Source of the DNA: an uncultured bacterium
Lineage (GTDB): Bacteria; Hydrogenedentota; Hydrogenedentia; Hydrogenedentales; Hydrogenedentaceae
Assembly: GCA_937124615.1 (NCBI GenBank)
Contig: CAKZKR010000058.1
Location: 1-64,000, forward strand
Length of the DNA: 64,000 nucleotides
Direction of reading: 5' to 3'
Position numbers and translations under genes: made by a program. Under the pieces are notes generated by a model that was not told where the DNA came from, searched no databases, and saw only the letters and a list, made by a program, of their open reading frames with translations. Each line of letters starts with the position of its first letter. The stretch's first letter is position 1. Positions 1 to 8,616 of this stretch are shown here, one piece after another.

Positions 1-65
1 ATTTCGTTATTATTTAGATGGTTATAAATAAAAGTTTGAACAGTAAGATTTTACAACGATGGCAC

Positions 66-1442
66 ATGAGAAAAAAAATTTACGAATGTTCTGAATGCGG
101 CTTTGAATCACCAAAATGGCTTGGCAAATGTCCACAATGCGAATCATGGAATCTATTTGTAGAAAAAAATATAGGGACTTTGATAAAAAATAGACATAAA
201 AAAATAGTGAATCAACCGATTTCCATTTTTGAGTCCAATAATATTTTAGAAAAATCTAAAAGAATTTCTACAGGAGTAGCAGAGTTTGACCGTGTTGTTG
301 GAGGAGGAGTTATTCAAGGGGCTGCCATATTAATAGGAGGAGAACCCGGTATTGGTAAATCAACATTGGTAATACAGATAGCAGGTTTATGGGCAAAGAA
401 TAATGGAGATGTATTGTATGTGCATGGTGAAGAGTCATTCCATCAGGTAAGGGAAAGGGCCCAAAGAATAAATGCAATTCAACAAAATCTGTTTATGTCC
501 TCATCTACAGATATTTTAGAGATTATTGCAAATATAGAAACAAATAGGTATTCACTAATTATTATTGACTCTATCCAGAGTGTTAGTAATCCCGAAATAA
601 ATTCTTTGCCAGGCAGTATTACACAAGTTCGTGAATGTACTTATGAGTTGGTACAGAAAGCAAAACAATTGAATATCCCTATGATAATAGTTGGACATAT
701 TACCAAAGAAGGATATATCGCGGGTCCCAAAGTATTAGAACATATTGTGGATACAGTTCTATATTTTGAGGGAGAGGGAAAACAATCATTAAGGGTTTTA
801 CGAGCAATAAAAAATCGATTTGGTTCAACCCATGAAATCGGTGTATTTGAAATGTGTTGCGAAGGATTAAAAGAAATAACAGACCCGAGTGCTATTTTTT
901 TACAGGAAAGACCCACGGGAGTAAGTGGGTCTATTGTTTTCCCAATGATAGGAGGTTCTCGTCCATTGTTGGTGGAAATACAGTCTTTGGTGGGAAAAAG
1001 CCGGAGTCCGCAACCTCGAAGGGGTGTGATGGGATTAAACAATCAAAGAGTATCATTATTAATAGCAATCCTTGAAAAGAAGGCGGAGATATATCTTTCC
1101 GATAGAGATATTTTTGTTAATGTTGCTGGTGGAGTGTTTGTTGAAGAAACTGCTGTAGATCTCCCTGTCGTAATATCGATGTTATCCAGTTTTTGGGATT
1201 CGCCATTAGGTTCTGACTGGATTGCTTTTGGAGAAGTAGGTCTGGCAGGTGAAATCCGCCGTGTAAATAGTACAAGAATTCGACTAAATGAGATTACAAA
1301 GTTTGGTTTTAAAACATGTATAATTCCAAGAATAGAATCTTCTGATTTACCTGAAAAATCGAAGAATTTAAGAATTATTTCACTGGACAATATAAGAGAA
1401 CTAACTCAGTTATTCGAGAATCGGGAGAAATCCTATGAGTAA
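66..1442 (+). CDS. radA: DNA repair protein RadA
   Basis: RadA is a RecA-like ATPase that helps process recombination intermediates and drives branch migration. The protein opens with a four-cysteine zinc finger (CSECG...CPQC), followed by a RecA-type core with Walker A GGEPGIGKST, the RadA signature KNRFGST and a C-terminal Lon-protease-like domain. An in-frame ATG at 18 exists, but the ATG at 66 gives MRKKIYECSECG, the normal RadA N-terminus, and a typical length of 458 residues. The gene overlaps disA by 8 bases, so the two are surely co-transcribed; radA-disA pairing is known from Firmicutes and others. Family assignment is secure; only the start is open. Confidence 0.96.
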   Translation: MRKKIYECSECGFESPKWLGKCPQCESWNLFVEKNIGTLIKNRHKKIVNQPISIFESNNILEKSKRISTGVAEFDRVVGGGVIQGAAILIGGEPGIGKSTLVIQIAGLWAKNNGDVLYVHGEESFHQVRERAQRINAIQQNLFMSSSTDILEIIANIETNRYSLIIIDSIQSVSNPEINSLPGSITQVRECTYELVQKAKQLNIPMIIVGHITKEGYIAGPKVLEHIVDTVLYFEGEGKQSLRVLRAIKNRFGSTHEIGVFEMCCEGLKEITDPSAIFLQERPTGVSGSIVFPMIGGSRPLLVEIQSLVGKSRSPQPRRGVMGLNNQRVSLLIAILEKKAEIYLSDRDIFVNVAGGVFVEETAVDLPVVISMLSSFWDSPLGSDWIAFGEVGLAGEIRRVNSTRIRLNEITKFGFKTCIIPRIESSDLPEKSKNLRIISLDNIRELTQLFENREKSYE

Positions 1443-2511
1443 TATTCCGGATACAGATGAGCTATTTAAAAAAGCATTACAAATGGTTGCTCCGGGAAGT
1501 CGTATCCGTGAAGCACTTTCCGCAATTATTCAGAGCGGAATGGGTGCTTTACTTTGTTTCGGGGAACCTCGAAAATTATCCTCATTATCTGAGGGGGGTG
1601 TGGAATTAAATGAAGAATTAAAGCCTCAGCTGATTTACGAATTATCGAAAATGGATGGGGCTATTATTCTAAATTCTGATGGAACAGAAATCTTATATGC
1701 AAACCGTTTCTTAAAGCCCAATGCAAAAATCCCTTCAGACGAAACAGGGACCCGACATCGTGTCGCACAACGAATGGCTCAACAGGCCCATTGTATTGTT
1801 GTAGCGGTATCCCAAAGACGTTCTTCGGTTACTATTTATGTTAATGATCGAAAGCATGTACTGGCTCCATTGCCTACATTGCTTAACCGTGCAATGCAAT
1901 CGTTACAGACAATAGAAAAATTTTTAGTAACGATGAACCAATCTTTGCAGGATTTAACGCTTCGAGAATTTCAGGATGTCGTTACAATTTTTGATGTTTG
2001 TAAAACCATCCAGAGAACACAGGTCGTATTAAGACTTGCTGATGAATTACATCCAATTATTCTTGAATTAGGAATTGAAGGAAGGTTAATTCAACTCCAA
2101 CTTAAAGAATTACTTGTTCCTGTTCCAGAAGCAGAACTGGTATTAAAAGATTACTACCGTGAACGCTCCGGAATCGATTATAATAATCTTCTCGAAAAAA
2201 TCCATGCTTTAACCCAGGATGAATTACTTGATTTGAGTAATATAAGTCAGATTTTGGGATATAGTTCTAATCTTCGTTCTGTAGATACTTATTTAACTCC
2301 CCGTGGCTACAGAATTTTAACTATGACACATCGCTTACCTACTGTATTAATTGAAAACTTAGTTGCGAAGTTTGGTGGAATTAAACAAATACTCCATGCT
2401 TCTAAAGAAGACTTGATGGATGTAGAAGGAATTGGCGATATTATGGCGGAACGAATTCGTAGTAGTTTAAATTTATTACGCAGTCAGATGGGATTAGAAT
2501 TTCGGAGGTAA
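1435..2511 (+). CDS. disA: DNA integrity scanning diadenylate cyclase DisA
   Basis: DisA condenses two ATP into cyclic di-AMP while scanning DNA for branched structures. The 358 residues show the three expected parts: an N-terminal DAC domain with the catalytic DGA (residues 74-76) and RHR (107-109) motifs intact, a helical linker, and a C-terminal helix-hairpin-helix region (VEGIGDIMAERI). Length matches the family. The start ATG lies inside the end of radA and is preceded by GGGAGA. Only one base separates it from pyrK. Both catalytic motifs are present, so c-di-AMP synthesis is expected; no c-di-AMP phosphodiesterase is seen in this window. Confidence 0.96.
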   Translation: MSNIPDTDELFKKALQMVAPGSRIREALSAIIQSGMGALLCFGEPRKLSSLSEGGVELNEELKPQLIYELSKMDGAIILNSDGTEILYANRFLKPNAKIPSDETGTRHRVAQRMAQQAHCIVVAVSQRRSSVTIYVNDRKHVLAPLPTLLNRAMQSLQTIEKFLVTMNQSLQDLTLREFQDVVTIFDVCKTIQRTQVVLRLADELHPIILELGIEGRLIQLQLKELLVPVPEAELVLKDYYRERSGIDYNNLLEKIHALTQDELLDLSNISQILGYSSNLRSVDTYLTPRGYRILTMTHRLPTVLIENLVAKFGGIKQILHASKEDLMDVEGIGDIMAERIRSSLNLLRSQMGLEFRR

Positions 2512-2512
2512 T

Positions 2513-3310
2513 ATGAACAAACTTCATGAATGTCTGATAACCCTTCACAATCCCGTAGCACCCAATCATTACAGGATGGTTTTGCAAAGCAAAGATATTG
2601 CAGGACATTCTTCCCCCGGTCAGTTCCTCATGTTAGAAATTTCTGCTGGATATTACCCTTTTCTTAGAAGACCCATGTCTATAGAACGCATTTTCTCTGA
2701 CGGTGTTTCAATTTTATATAAAGTGTGTGGGGAGGGAACGAAAATTTTATCTACATTATCTGTTGGAGAAAAAATAAATGTCCAGGGGCCATTAGGAAAT
2801 TCATTTCCTATCCCAAAAGAGTATCAACAATATCTTATTATAGCGGGAGGCATCGGAGTAGCCCCATTCCCCGCTTTGGTAGAAAAAATTTTAAATGTTC
2901 GTGGAGTAGCACCTGAGATTATTCTGGCAGGTAAGGACTATACGCATCTCTTATGTGAAAAAGATTTTCGTCAAATGGGGTGTAAGACACATTTGGTTAC
3001 AGAAGACGGAAGTGCTGGAGACATGGGACTTGCAACAGATATTCTAAAAAAATTAAATATAACCGGTCCTACAATTGTTTATACTTGTGGACCTTTGCCT
3101 ATGATTAAAAATGTACACAAAATTTGTATAGAAAGAAAATGGCTTTGTTACGCATCTTTGGAAGCAGAGATGGCTTGTGGTGAGGGGGTTTGTTTAGGAT
3201 GTGTTGTCCCTGCAAAAATAGAAGTTGAAAATGAAATGATGGCTCGTGTTTGTAAAGAAGGACCTATATTTGATACCCAGGTAATTCTTTGGGAAAAAAT
3301 CGGAGAATGA
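2513..3310 (+). CDS. pyrK: Dihydroorotate dehydrogenase B electron-transfer subunit
   Basis: PyrK passes electrons from dihydroorotate through FAD and a 2Fe-2S cluster to NAD+, as partner of the class 1B PyrD that follows 4 bases later. The sequence shows a ferredoxin-reductase-type FAD domain (RRPMSIE), an NAD-binding segment (GGIGVAP, then CGPLPM), and the C-terminal cysteine cluster C-x4-C-x2-C (ACGEGVCLGC) with a fourth cysteine about 17 residues later. The length of 265 residues is normal. Its start follows the disA stop almost directly and GGAGG overlaps the disA end. A related class of sulfide dehydrogenase subunits is possible, but the pyrD neighbour decides for PyrK. Confidence 0.94.
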   Translation: MNKLHECLITLHNPVAPNHYRMVLQSKDIAGHSSPGQFLMLEISAGYYPFLRRPMSIERIFSDGVSILYKVCGEGTKILSTLSVGEKINVQGPLGNSFPIPKEYQQYLIIAGGIGVAPFPALVEKILNVRGVAPEIILAGKDYTHLLCEKDFRQMGCKTHLVTEDGSAGDMGLATDILKKLNITGPTIVYTCGPLPMIKNVHKICIERKWLCYASLEAEMACGEGVCLGCVVPAKIEVENEMMARVCKEGPIFDTQVILWEKIGE

Positions 3311-3314
3311 AGAA

Positions 3315-4247
3315 ATGAATGTTAATCTTCAAGTATCTATAGGAAACCTTACACTAAAAAATCCTGTAACAGTGGCATCAGGGACATTTGGGTATGGTGA
3401 AGAGTATTCAGAGTATTTTGATATTTCTGAGTTAGGGGCTGTTACTGTGAAGAGCCTTACCTTACAACCCCGATTAGGAAATATTCCTCCCCGTATCGTA
3501 GAAACTCCGGCAGGAATGTTGAACGCAATAGGACTTCAGAATGTTGGAATAGAGAACTATTTGAAATATAAATTGCCTTTTTTGCGAAAACAGAACTGTA
3601 CCATTATAGCAAATATTTACGGAACATCTATTGAAGAATATGTAAAGTTAGCGGAATATCTTGAAAAAGAGGGTGGTGCAGATGCTATCGAAATGAACCT
3701 GTCATGCCCAAATGTTCACGATGCCCGAAACAAGTTTAAATGTCCACTTATTGCCCAATCTCCAGAATGGGTGGAAAAATATACATCTGCTGTCCGTTCA
3801 AGTGTGAAATTGCCTCTTATTGTTAAATTATCTCCTAATATAACAGATATAACAGAACCGGCTTTATCTGCTGAAAGAGGGGGAGCAGATGGAATATCGA
3901 TTATAAACACACTTCTTGGGATGTCTATAAATACTCATACGAGAAGACCAAAATTGAAAAATGTCGTGGGGGGACTTAGTGGACCTGCTATACGACCTGT
4001 GGCTTTGAAAATGGTCTGGGATGTTAGTAGAACAGTGAAGATTCCTGTAATAGGAATGGGTGGAATCTGTACAACATCGGATGCTTTAGAATTTATTATA
4101 GCGGGTGCGAGGGTAGTTGCAGTAGGTTCTTACCTATTTAGAGACCCTCTTGCTCCTATTCGAATAATACAGGGACTGAGAGATTATTGTATTTCAAACC
4201 ATCTTGACGATATTAACAATCTTGTGGGTTCAATAACAGTTGATTAA
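3315..4247 (+). CDS. pyrD: Dihydroorotate dehydrogenase, class 1B catalytic subunit
   Basis: This cytosolic flavoenzyme oxidises dihydroorotate to orotate, the fourth step of de novo UMP synthesis. The 310-residue protein is a TIM barrel with the substrate-binding motif NLSCPNV, the lysine-bearing strand VKLSPN, and the C-terminal FMN phosphate-binding segment (GMGGI...AVGSYLF). Length and lack of a membrane-anchoring N-terminus point to class 1 rather than class 2. Pairing with pyrK immediately upstream makes it the NAD-dependent 1B type. It sits in the pyrKDFE run. Confidence 0.95.
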   Translation: MNVNLQVSIGNLTLKNPVTVASGTFGYGEEYSEYFDISELGAVTVKSLTLQPRLGNIPPRIVETPAGMLNAIGLQNVGIENYLKYKLPFLRKQNCTIIANIYGTSIEEYVKLAEYLEKEGGADAIEMNLSCPNVHDARNKFKCPLIAQSPEWVEKYTSAVRSSVKLPLIVKLSPNITDITEPALSAERGGADGISIINTLLGMSINTHTRRPKLKNVVGGLSGPAIRPVALKMVWDVSRTVKIPVIGMGGICTTSDALEFIIAGARVVAVGSYLFRDPLAPIRIIQGLRDYCISNHLDDINNLVGSITVD

Positions 4248-4281
4248 AATAATGACCTAATGATAGATAGAAAGTAGTTAT

Positions 4282-4977
4282 ATGTCAGAAAAAATAATTA
4301 TAGGGTTGGATGTCAATACAATTGACGAAGTTAAAAAGATAATAGATTTATGTCCAAAATGTATATGGTTTAAAGTCGGAAGCCAATTATTTACCCGTTG
4401 TGGACATCAAGCAATATCGATTTTAAAAGAGAAAAATAAAAAAATTTTTCTCGATTTAAAATATCATGATATCCCCAACACTGTAAGAAATGCAGTAGTT
4501 TCTGCAAAAAGTCTCGGAGTTGATATGCTAACGGTTCATGCCCTGGGTGGTAGCCGGATGGTAGGATACGCACGCGAAGCCGTAGAAGGGAGTGATGTAA
4601 AAATCATTGCGGTCACTATTTTAACAAGTCATACAGAAGAACAAATAAATAAAGAATTAGGAATAACTTGGAGCTTGGAAAATACTGTTTTTAATCTTGC
4701 CGATAGGGCTCTCTCCTCAGGTGCACATGGATTAGTATGTTCTCCTGTGGAAATATCTCTTTTAAGAAAAGGATTAGGGGATAAGTTTTTAATAATTACA
4801 CCGGGGATCCGTCCTGTATGGGCTTCAGACATTCATGATCAGGCGAGAGTTATGACTCCATCAGAAGCCATTTCCCTTGGTGCGAATATGCTGGTAATCT
4901 CCCGTCCCATTTTAAAGGCAGAAAACCCTCGATTGGCATTCGAGCGTCTTGTGGAGGAAATCGGATATGAAAAGTAG
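4282..4977 (+). CDS. pyrF: Orotidine 5'-phosphate decarboxylase
   Basis: PyrF decarboxylates OMP to UMP, the last step of the pathway. The 231-residue barrel carries the family signature DLKYHDIPNT at residues 58-67, with the catalytic Lys60 and Asp63, plus the phosphate-binding end (TPGIR...VISRPI). It starts 35 bases after pyrD and its end overlaps the pyrE start by 11 bases, so translation of the two is probably coupled. Length is standard for the bacterial group I enzyme. Confidence 0.96.
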   Translation: MSEKIIIGLDVNTIDEVKKIIDLCPKCIWFKVGSQLFTRCGHQAISILKEKNKKIFLDLKYHDIPNTVRNAVVSAKSLGVDMLTVHALGGSRMVGYAREAVEGSDVKIIAVTILTSHTEEQINKELGITWSLENTVFNLADRALSSGAHGLVCSPVEISLLRKGLGDKFLIITPGIRPVWASDIHDQARVMTPSEAISLGANMLVISRPILKAENPRLAFERLVEEIGYEK

Positions 4978-5545
4978 TGAAGTCCTGGATTTATTTATAC
5001 AACATAAGGCACTACTAAATGGGCATTTTGTTTACGCAAGTGGTAGGCATGGAGATCAATTTCTTCAATTTGCACGAATCTTACAGTACCCAAAAGTTAC
5101 GGAACAGTTATGTGCTGAGTTATCTCAGCGATTTAAAGATGGACATATAGATTTGGTTACGGGTCCTGCTACGGGTGGTATCGTTTTAGCACATGAAGTT
5201 GCAAAACACTTGGGCTGTCGTTCTGCATTTCTTGAAAAGGAACCGGATGGTACTATGGCGATGAAGAGGGGCTTTACTTTGGTTAAAGGTTGGAAGGTAA
5301 TTGTAGTCGAAGACATTACGACAACGGGTGGCTCTGTGAAGAAATGTATAATGCATCTGGAAGAAAGGGGGGCGGAAGTTGTGGGTATAGGGTGTATTGT
5401 AAACAGGAATCCAGGAAATGTGTCGTTTGATAAACCCTTTTTTTCTTTAGCAGAGATTAATTTAGCAAGTTGGTTACCCGAAGAGTGTAAACTATGCAAA
5501 AAAGGGGAACCCATAATGGAACCAGATAACATACTTTTATTTTGA
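4967..5545 (+). CDS. pyrE: Orotate phosphoribosyltransferase
   Basis: PyrE joins orotate to PRPP to give OMP. The PRPP-binding loop VIVVEDITTTGGSV is present, as is the upstream VTGPATGGIVLAHEVA segment. I chose the ATG at 4967 over an in-frame TTG at 4949, because GGAGG lies about 9 bases before it and the protein then begins MKSSEVLDLF like other family members; this gives 192 residues. The C-terminus carries two CxxC-like cysteines (CKLCKKG), seen in some PyrE of the long class. Last gene of the pyrKDFE group; no attenuator or PyrR site was recognised. Confidence 0.95.
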   Translation: MKSSEVLDLFIQHKALLNGHFVYASGRHGDQFLQFARILQYPKVTEQLCAELSQRFKDGHIDLVTGPATGGIVLAHEVAKHLGCRSAFLEKEPDGTMAMKRGFTLVKGWKVIVVEDITTTGGSVKKCIMHLEERGAEVVGIGCIVNRNPGNVSFDKPFFSLAEINLASWLPEECKLCKKGEPIMEPDNILLF

Positions 5546-5575
5546 TTTCTCCAGACCTTCATATAGGGGTTACTA

Positions 5576-6871
5576 ATGACGAAAAAAGAAATAAAACGAC
5601 AATGTTACAACATGAAAATGATAAATCGATTAGCAATACTTGGTGGTAGTAGTGTTTATATTCCTGTTTTTCTTTCCGCACTTATGCAGAATAATGTCCG
5701 GATTAAAGAAATTGTTTTAATAGGGACAAATCAAGAGAAACTAAATATCGTGTCTGCTTTTTGTAAGAGGATGGTTGATAATGTGGGTTATCCATTAAAA
5801 GTTAATGAAACCACCTCTGTCGAATTAGGGATAGAAGGGGCTGAGATAATATTAAGTCATATCCGTGTTGGGGGATTCCTTGCGAGAATTGCTTATGAAA
5901 GGAAACCTATAAATTGTGACTTGATTGGAGATGAAAGTTTTGGGGCCGGAAGTTTTCTGAATGCTTTTTATACATTGCCTGTAATGCTTGAAATAGGTAA
6001 AAAAATATCTTCGATAAACCCCAAAGCCTATGTAATTAATATGACCAATCCGATGGGACTTGTTGTAGAGACCCTTACGAGATTTGCAGGATTGACTCGT
6101 GTTATTGGTGTTTGTGAATCAGTTACTTCTTATAAGCAACTTATTGCTCGATTGTTAAATGTCTCAGAGAAAAATATTTCCCTTCAATATATAGGACTTT
6201 ACCATTTGGGAGCCATTTGTGATGTATATCTACATGGTCGAAGTATCATGGTAGAACTTATTGAAAAATTAGAAAAGGAAAAGATTCCCTCTTTTGATCA
6301 TGAGATTATCTCAACTTTTAATGCTATTCCATCGAGGGCTCTTAGTATATTTTTGAGAAAGAGCGATTATCTTAAAGAACAGAAAAAGAAAACACAATTG
6401 CGTTCAGAAATACTTTATGAACATGAAACGAAAATACTAAACATCTATAAAAACCAGAGAGTAAATTCAATTCCTGATGTTGTATATGAAAGGAATCCAT
6501 CGTGGTATGACGAAATTATTATTCCACTTATCTGTGCATTAAATAAATATTGTTTTGATGAACATATTATTTGTATCCCTAATAAAGATTACCTGTCAGA
6601 GTTTCCTTTCGATACTTCGATAGAAATACCCTGTAAAATAAATAAAAAAGAGATAAAACCCTCTATACAAACAAAACTACCCGAGTTTTTTCGTGGATTG
6701 TTTTTAACTGCAAAAGAAAGTGACCGCCTTATAACCGAAGCTATAATAAATAAATCATACAATTGTGCACTCAAAGCACTTGCTATTAATCCTTTTGTAG
6801 ATTCTTTTACAAAAGCAAGATTGTTCTTAGATGAATTTATACAAACGGAAAAGATAGAATGGTTTAAGTAA
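5576..6871 (+). CDS. Glycoside hydrolase family 4-like NAD-dependent enzyme
   Basis: GH4 enzymes cleave alpha- or beta-glycosides by an NAD+/Mn2+ redox mechanism. This 431-residue protein has the N-terminal Rossmann segment (AILGGSSVYIP), the TNPMG stretch, and candidate metal ligands Cys180 (GVCES) and His210 (GLYH), matching the family's conserved Cys and His. The motifs deviate from the common forms (GGGS, NPA, GLNH), so substrate type cannot be told; 6-phospho-beta-glucosidase is the nearest guess. The start at 5576 has GGGG upstream; a second ATG at 5612 is nearer the Rossmann strand but lacks a ribosome site. It stands between the pyr genes and a HEAT protein with no obvious partner. 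Confidence 0.8.
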   Translation: MTKKEIKRQCYNMKMINRLAILGGSSVYIPVFLSALMQNNVRIKEIVLIGTNQEKLNIVSAFCKRMVDNVGYPLKVNETTSVELGIEGAEIILSHIRVGGFLARIAYERKPINCDLIGDESFGAGSFLNAFYTLPVMLEIGKKISSINPKAYVINMTNPMGLVVETLTRFAGLTRVIGVCESVTSYKQLIARLLNVSEKNISLQYIGLYHLGAICDVYLHGRSIMVELIEKLEKEKIPSFDHEIISTFNAIPSRALSIFLRKSDYLKEQKKKTQLRSEILYEHETKILNIYKNQRVNSIPDVVYERNPSWYDEIIIPLICALNKYCFDEHIICIPNKDYLSEFPFDTSIEIPCKINKKEIKPSIQTKLPEFFRGLFLTAKESDRLITEAIINKSYNCALKALAINPFVDSFTKARLFLDEFIQTEKIEWFK

Positions 6872-6910
6872 AATTAACAAATTACTGTTTTATAAACAAA
6901 ATGGAAATAT

Positions 6911-6919
6911 TGCTATACT
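6911..6919 (+). promoter_or_regulatory. Candidate extended -10 promoter
   Basis: TGCTATACT is a TGn extended -10 box. The predicted start of transcription falls about at 6926, which is also an in-frame ATG of the next gene, so a leaderless message is conceivable. No good -35 hexamer is seen. Confidence 0.4.
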
Positions 6920-6967
6920 ATATATATGATGGATACAACAGTGTTTAATGTTAAAGAAAGGGATTAT

Positions 6968-8326
6968 ATGGATGAAGTAAGGAATTTGAGGAAGAAAAGT
7001 GTAATAACTATTCTTATACCTTTGTTTATCTTAACTATTTTTAGTTCTGCCGATGATATAAAAATTACAGGAGGGGGATCCTTAAATGAACTATTGAACT
7101 CAAATAATTTGCTTACCGTAATTCTAAAGAATTCTGGGGCAAAAGATGTAAATCTTCAACTTATAGAAGTGTATGACCAGTATCTTGCTTTTGAAACAGA
7201 AAAAGGAGATAGAGTTTCCTATCGTCTGGACCAAATTTCAGAGATAGTCGTACAAACAGATAAAAAAGAAAGACCCTCTATACAAATTGCACCCGGTGTT
7301 ACTCTTAGAACAGAAGATAGGGTAACAGTAGAAAGAGCATGGGCTCGATTAGATGAGATATTTAAATCTTCAGAAGGAAACCAGGACTTGAAGGTTGAAT
7401 GTGCAGTCTTACTGGTACTACATGGTTCGCAAGAAGCAATGGAATATTTACAGAAACTTCTCGCTTCAAATGAAATAACTACCCAATTAGTTTCAGCGAG
7501 AGGTATGTATCTTACAGGAAATCAAGTTCCAACAGCATTACTGCGCAGTGGATTGGAACATGGGAATAGGTCTGTTCGTATTCAATCCTCAATATTAAGC
7601 GGTTTGGTGGGTTACCGTGATGGAATCCCATCCTTGATGAATATGTTGCAAGACCGTTCGGGTGAAATTAGTGGACCTGCTGCAAGAGCATTATCTTATT
7701 TAGGTGTTCGAGAAATAGTGCCCAAACTATTAGAAATGCTTATATCTCAAAACGAAGAAAAATCCGAATCGGCAGTTTATGCCCTCGTTACACTGGGAGG
7801 TGATGATATTCGTGAACAAATAATTCAACTCGTACCACGATTAGAAGGTATGGCTAAATATAGAGCGACGAAAGCCCTTTTCCATCTAAGAGAACCTCAA
7901 GGAAAGGCATTGCTCTCCCAATTATACGGGGAGCAAATAACCCTAAGACCCGAAATTGCTCTTCTTCTTGCAAAAGAACAAGTTTGGGAAGCACAGCAAT
8001 TTTTAAGGGCACGCCTTACACGAAGAGAAAATCCTACCGATATCAATTTTATTTATAGAGCAAAGGCTATAACCGCTTTATATCAAGGTGGAGACCCTAC
8101 GGTTCTCCCTCAATATCAAGAGTTAATGAGAGAAGGTAGTACTAATGTAAGGAAGGAAGTCTGCTATTTAATCTTTAAACTTGGGGACAAAAACTTATTA
8201 AAGATACTACCTTCTTCTATAGAAAGTAGAGACATAGATGTAGCATTTGAATCTTGTCGTGCGGCTGTCGGTATAACTTTGCCATCGTATCGAGAAAGAT
8301 ATATTAAATTAAAAGGAGAATTGTGA
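6968..8326 (+). CDS. Exported HEAT-repeat protein
   Basis: No precise function recognised. After a basic N-terminus and a hydrophobic segment (ITILIPLFILTIF) comes a region of about 80 residues, then tandem helical repeats of the HEAT/PBS-lyase type (for example MEYLQKLLASNE, GIPSLMNMLQDRSG, VPKLLEMLISQNE) reaching the C-terminus. Such proteins act as binding scaffolds, here probably in the periplasm. The ATG at 6968 is preceded by GAAAGG at good spacing; an in-frame ATG at 6926 sits at the predicted transcription start of an extended -10 promoter and would add 14 residues. The last four bases overlap the acylphosphatase gene. Confidence 0.8.
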   Translation: MDEVRNLRKKSVITILIPLFILTIFSSADDIKITGGGSLNELLNSNNLLTVILKNSGAKDVNLQLIEVYDQYLAFETEKGDRVSYRLDQISEIVVQTDKKERPSIQIAPGVTLRTEDRVTVERAWARLDEIFKSSEGNQDLKVECAVLLVLHGSQEAMEYLQKLLASNEITTQLVSARGMYLTGNQVPTALLRSGLEHGNRSVRIQSSILSGLVGYRDGIPSLMNMLQDRSGEISGPAARALSYLGVREIVPKLLEMLISQNEEKSESAVYALVTLGGDDIREQIIQLVPRLEGMAKYRATKALFHLREPQGKALLSQLYGEQITLRPEIALLLAKEQVWEAQQFLRARLTRRENPTDINFIYRAKAITALYQGGDPTVLPQYQELMREGSTNVRKEVCYLIFKLGDKNLLKILPSSIESRDIDVAFESCRAAVGITLPSYRERYIKLKGEL

Positions 8327-8598
8327 TCTCCAGACTTCATATTATTGTTTATGGAATTGTTCAAGGAGTTGGGTATCGGTACTCAACTTATAGAAAGGCT
8401 TTACAGTTGGGAATTAAGGGTTGGGTTCGTAATAAAAGTGATGGAAGTGTAGAGGCTATTTTTGAAGGTCCCCGTGATAAATTAGAGGAAATGCTTTCAT
8501 GGTGTCAAAAAGGTCCATCAGGGGCCATTGTCTCTGATATCTGCTTTTCATGGGAAGATGGACCTCCTCAGTATGGCAATTTCGAAATACACCATTAG
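8323..8598 (+). CDS. acyP: Acylphosphatase
   Basis: Small enzyme hydrolysing carboxyl-phosphate bonds such as acetyl phosphate. The 91 residues carry the whole signature: the phosphate loop VQGVGYR with catalytic Arg19, and Asn37 in GWVRNKSDGSVE. It starts with GTG at 8323, inside the stop of the HEAT protein (GTGA overlap), with AAAGGAG just upstream, so it is translationally coupled. Confidence 0.93.
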   Translation: MISRLHIIVYGIVQGVGYRYSTYRKALQLGIKGWVRNKSDGSVEAIFEGPRDKLEEMLSWCQKGPSGAIVSDICFSWEDGPPQYGNFEIHH

Positions 8599-8616
8599 TT
8601 AATGGGGCTCATTGAT

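Noticed and set aside
641-1042. Open frame of 133 codons on the minus strand within radA
   Set aside because: Fully inside a well-supported gene, with unnatural composition and no ribosome site; a shadow frame, like many others in the window.
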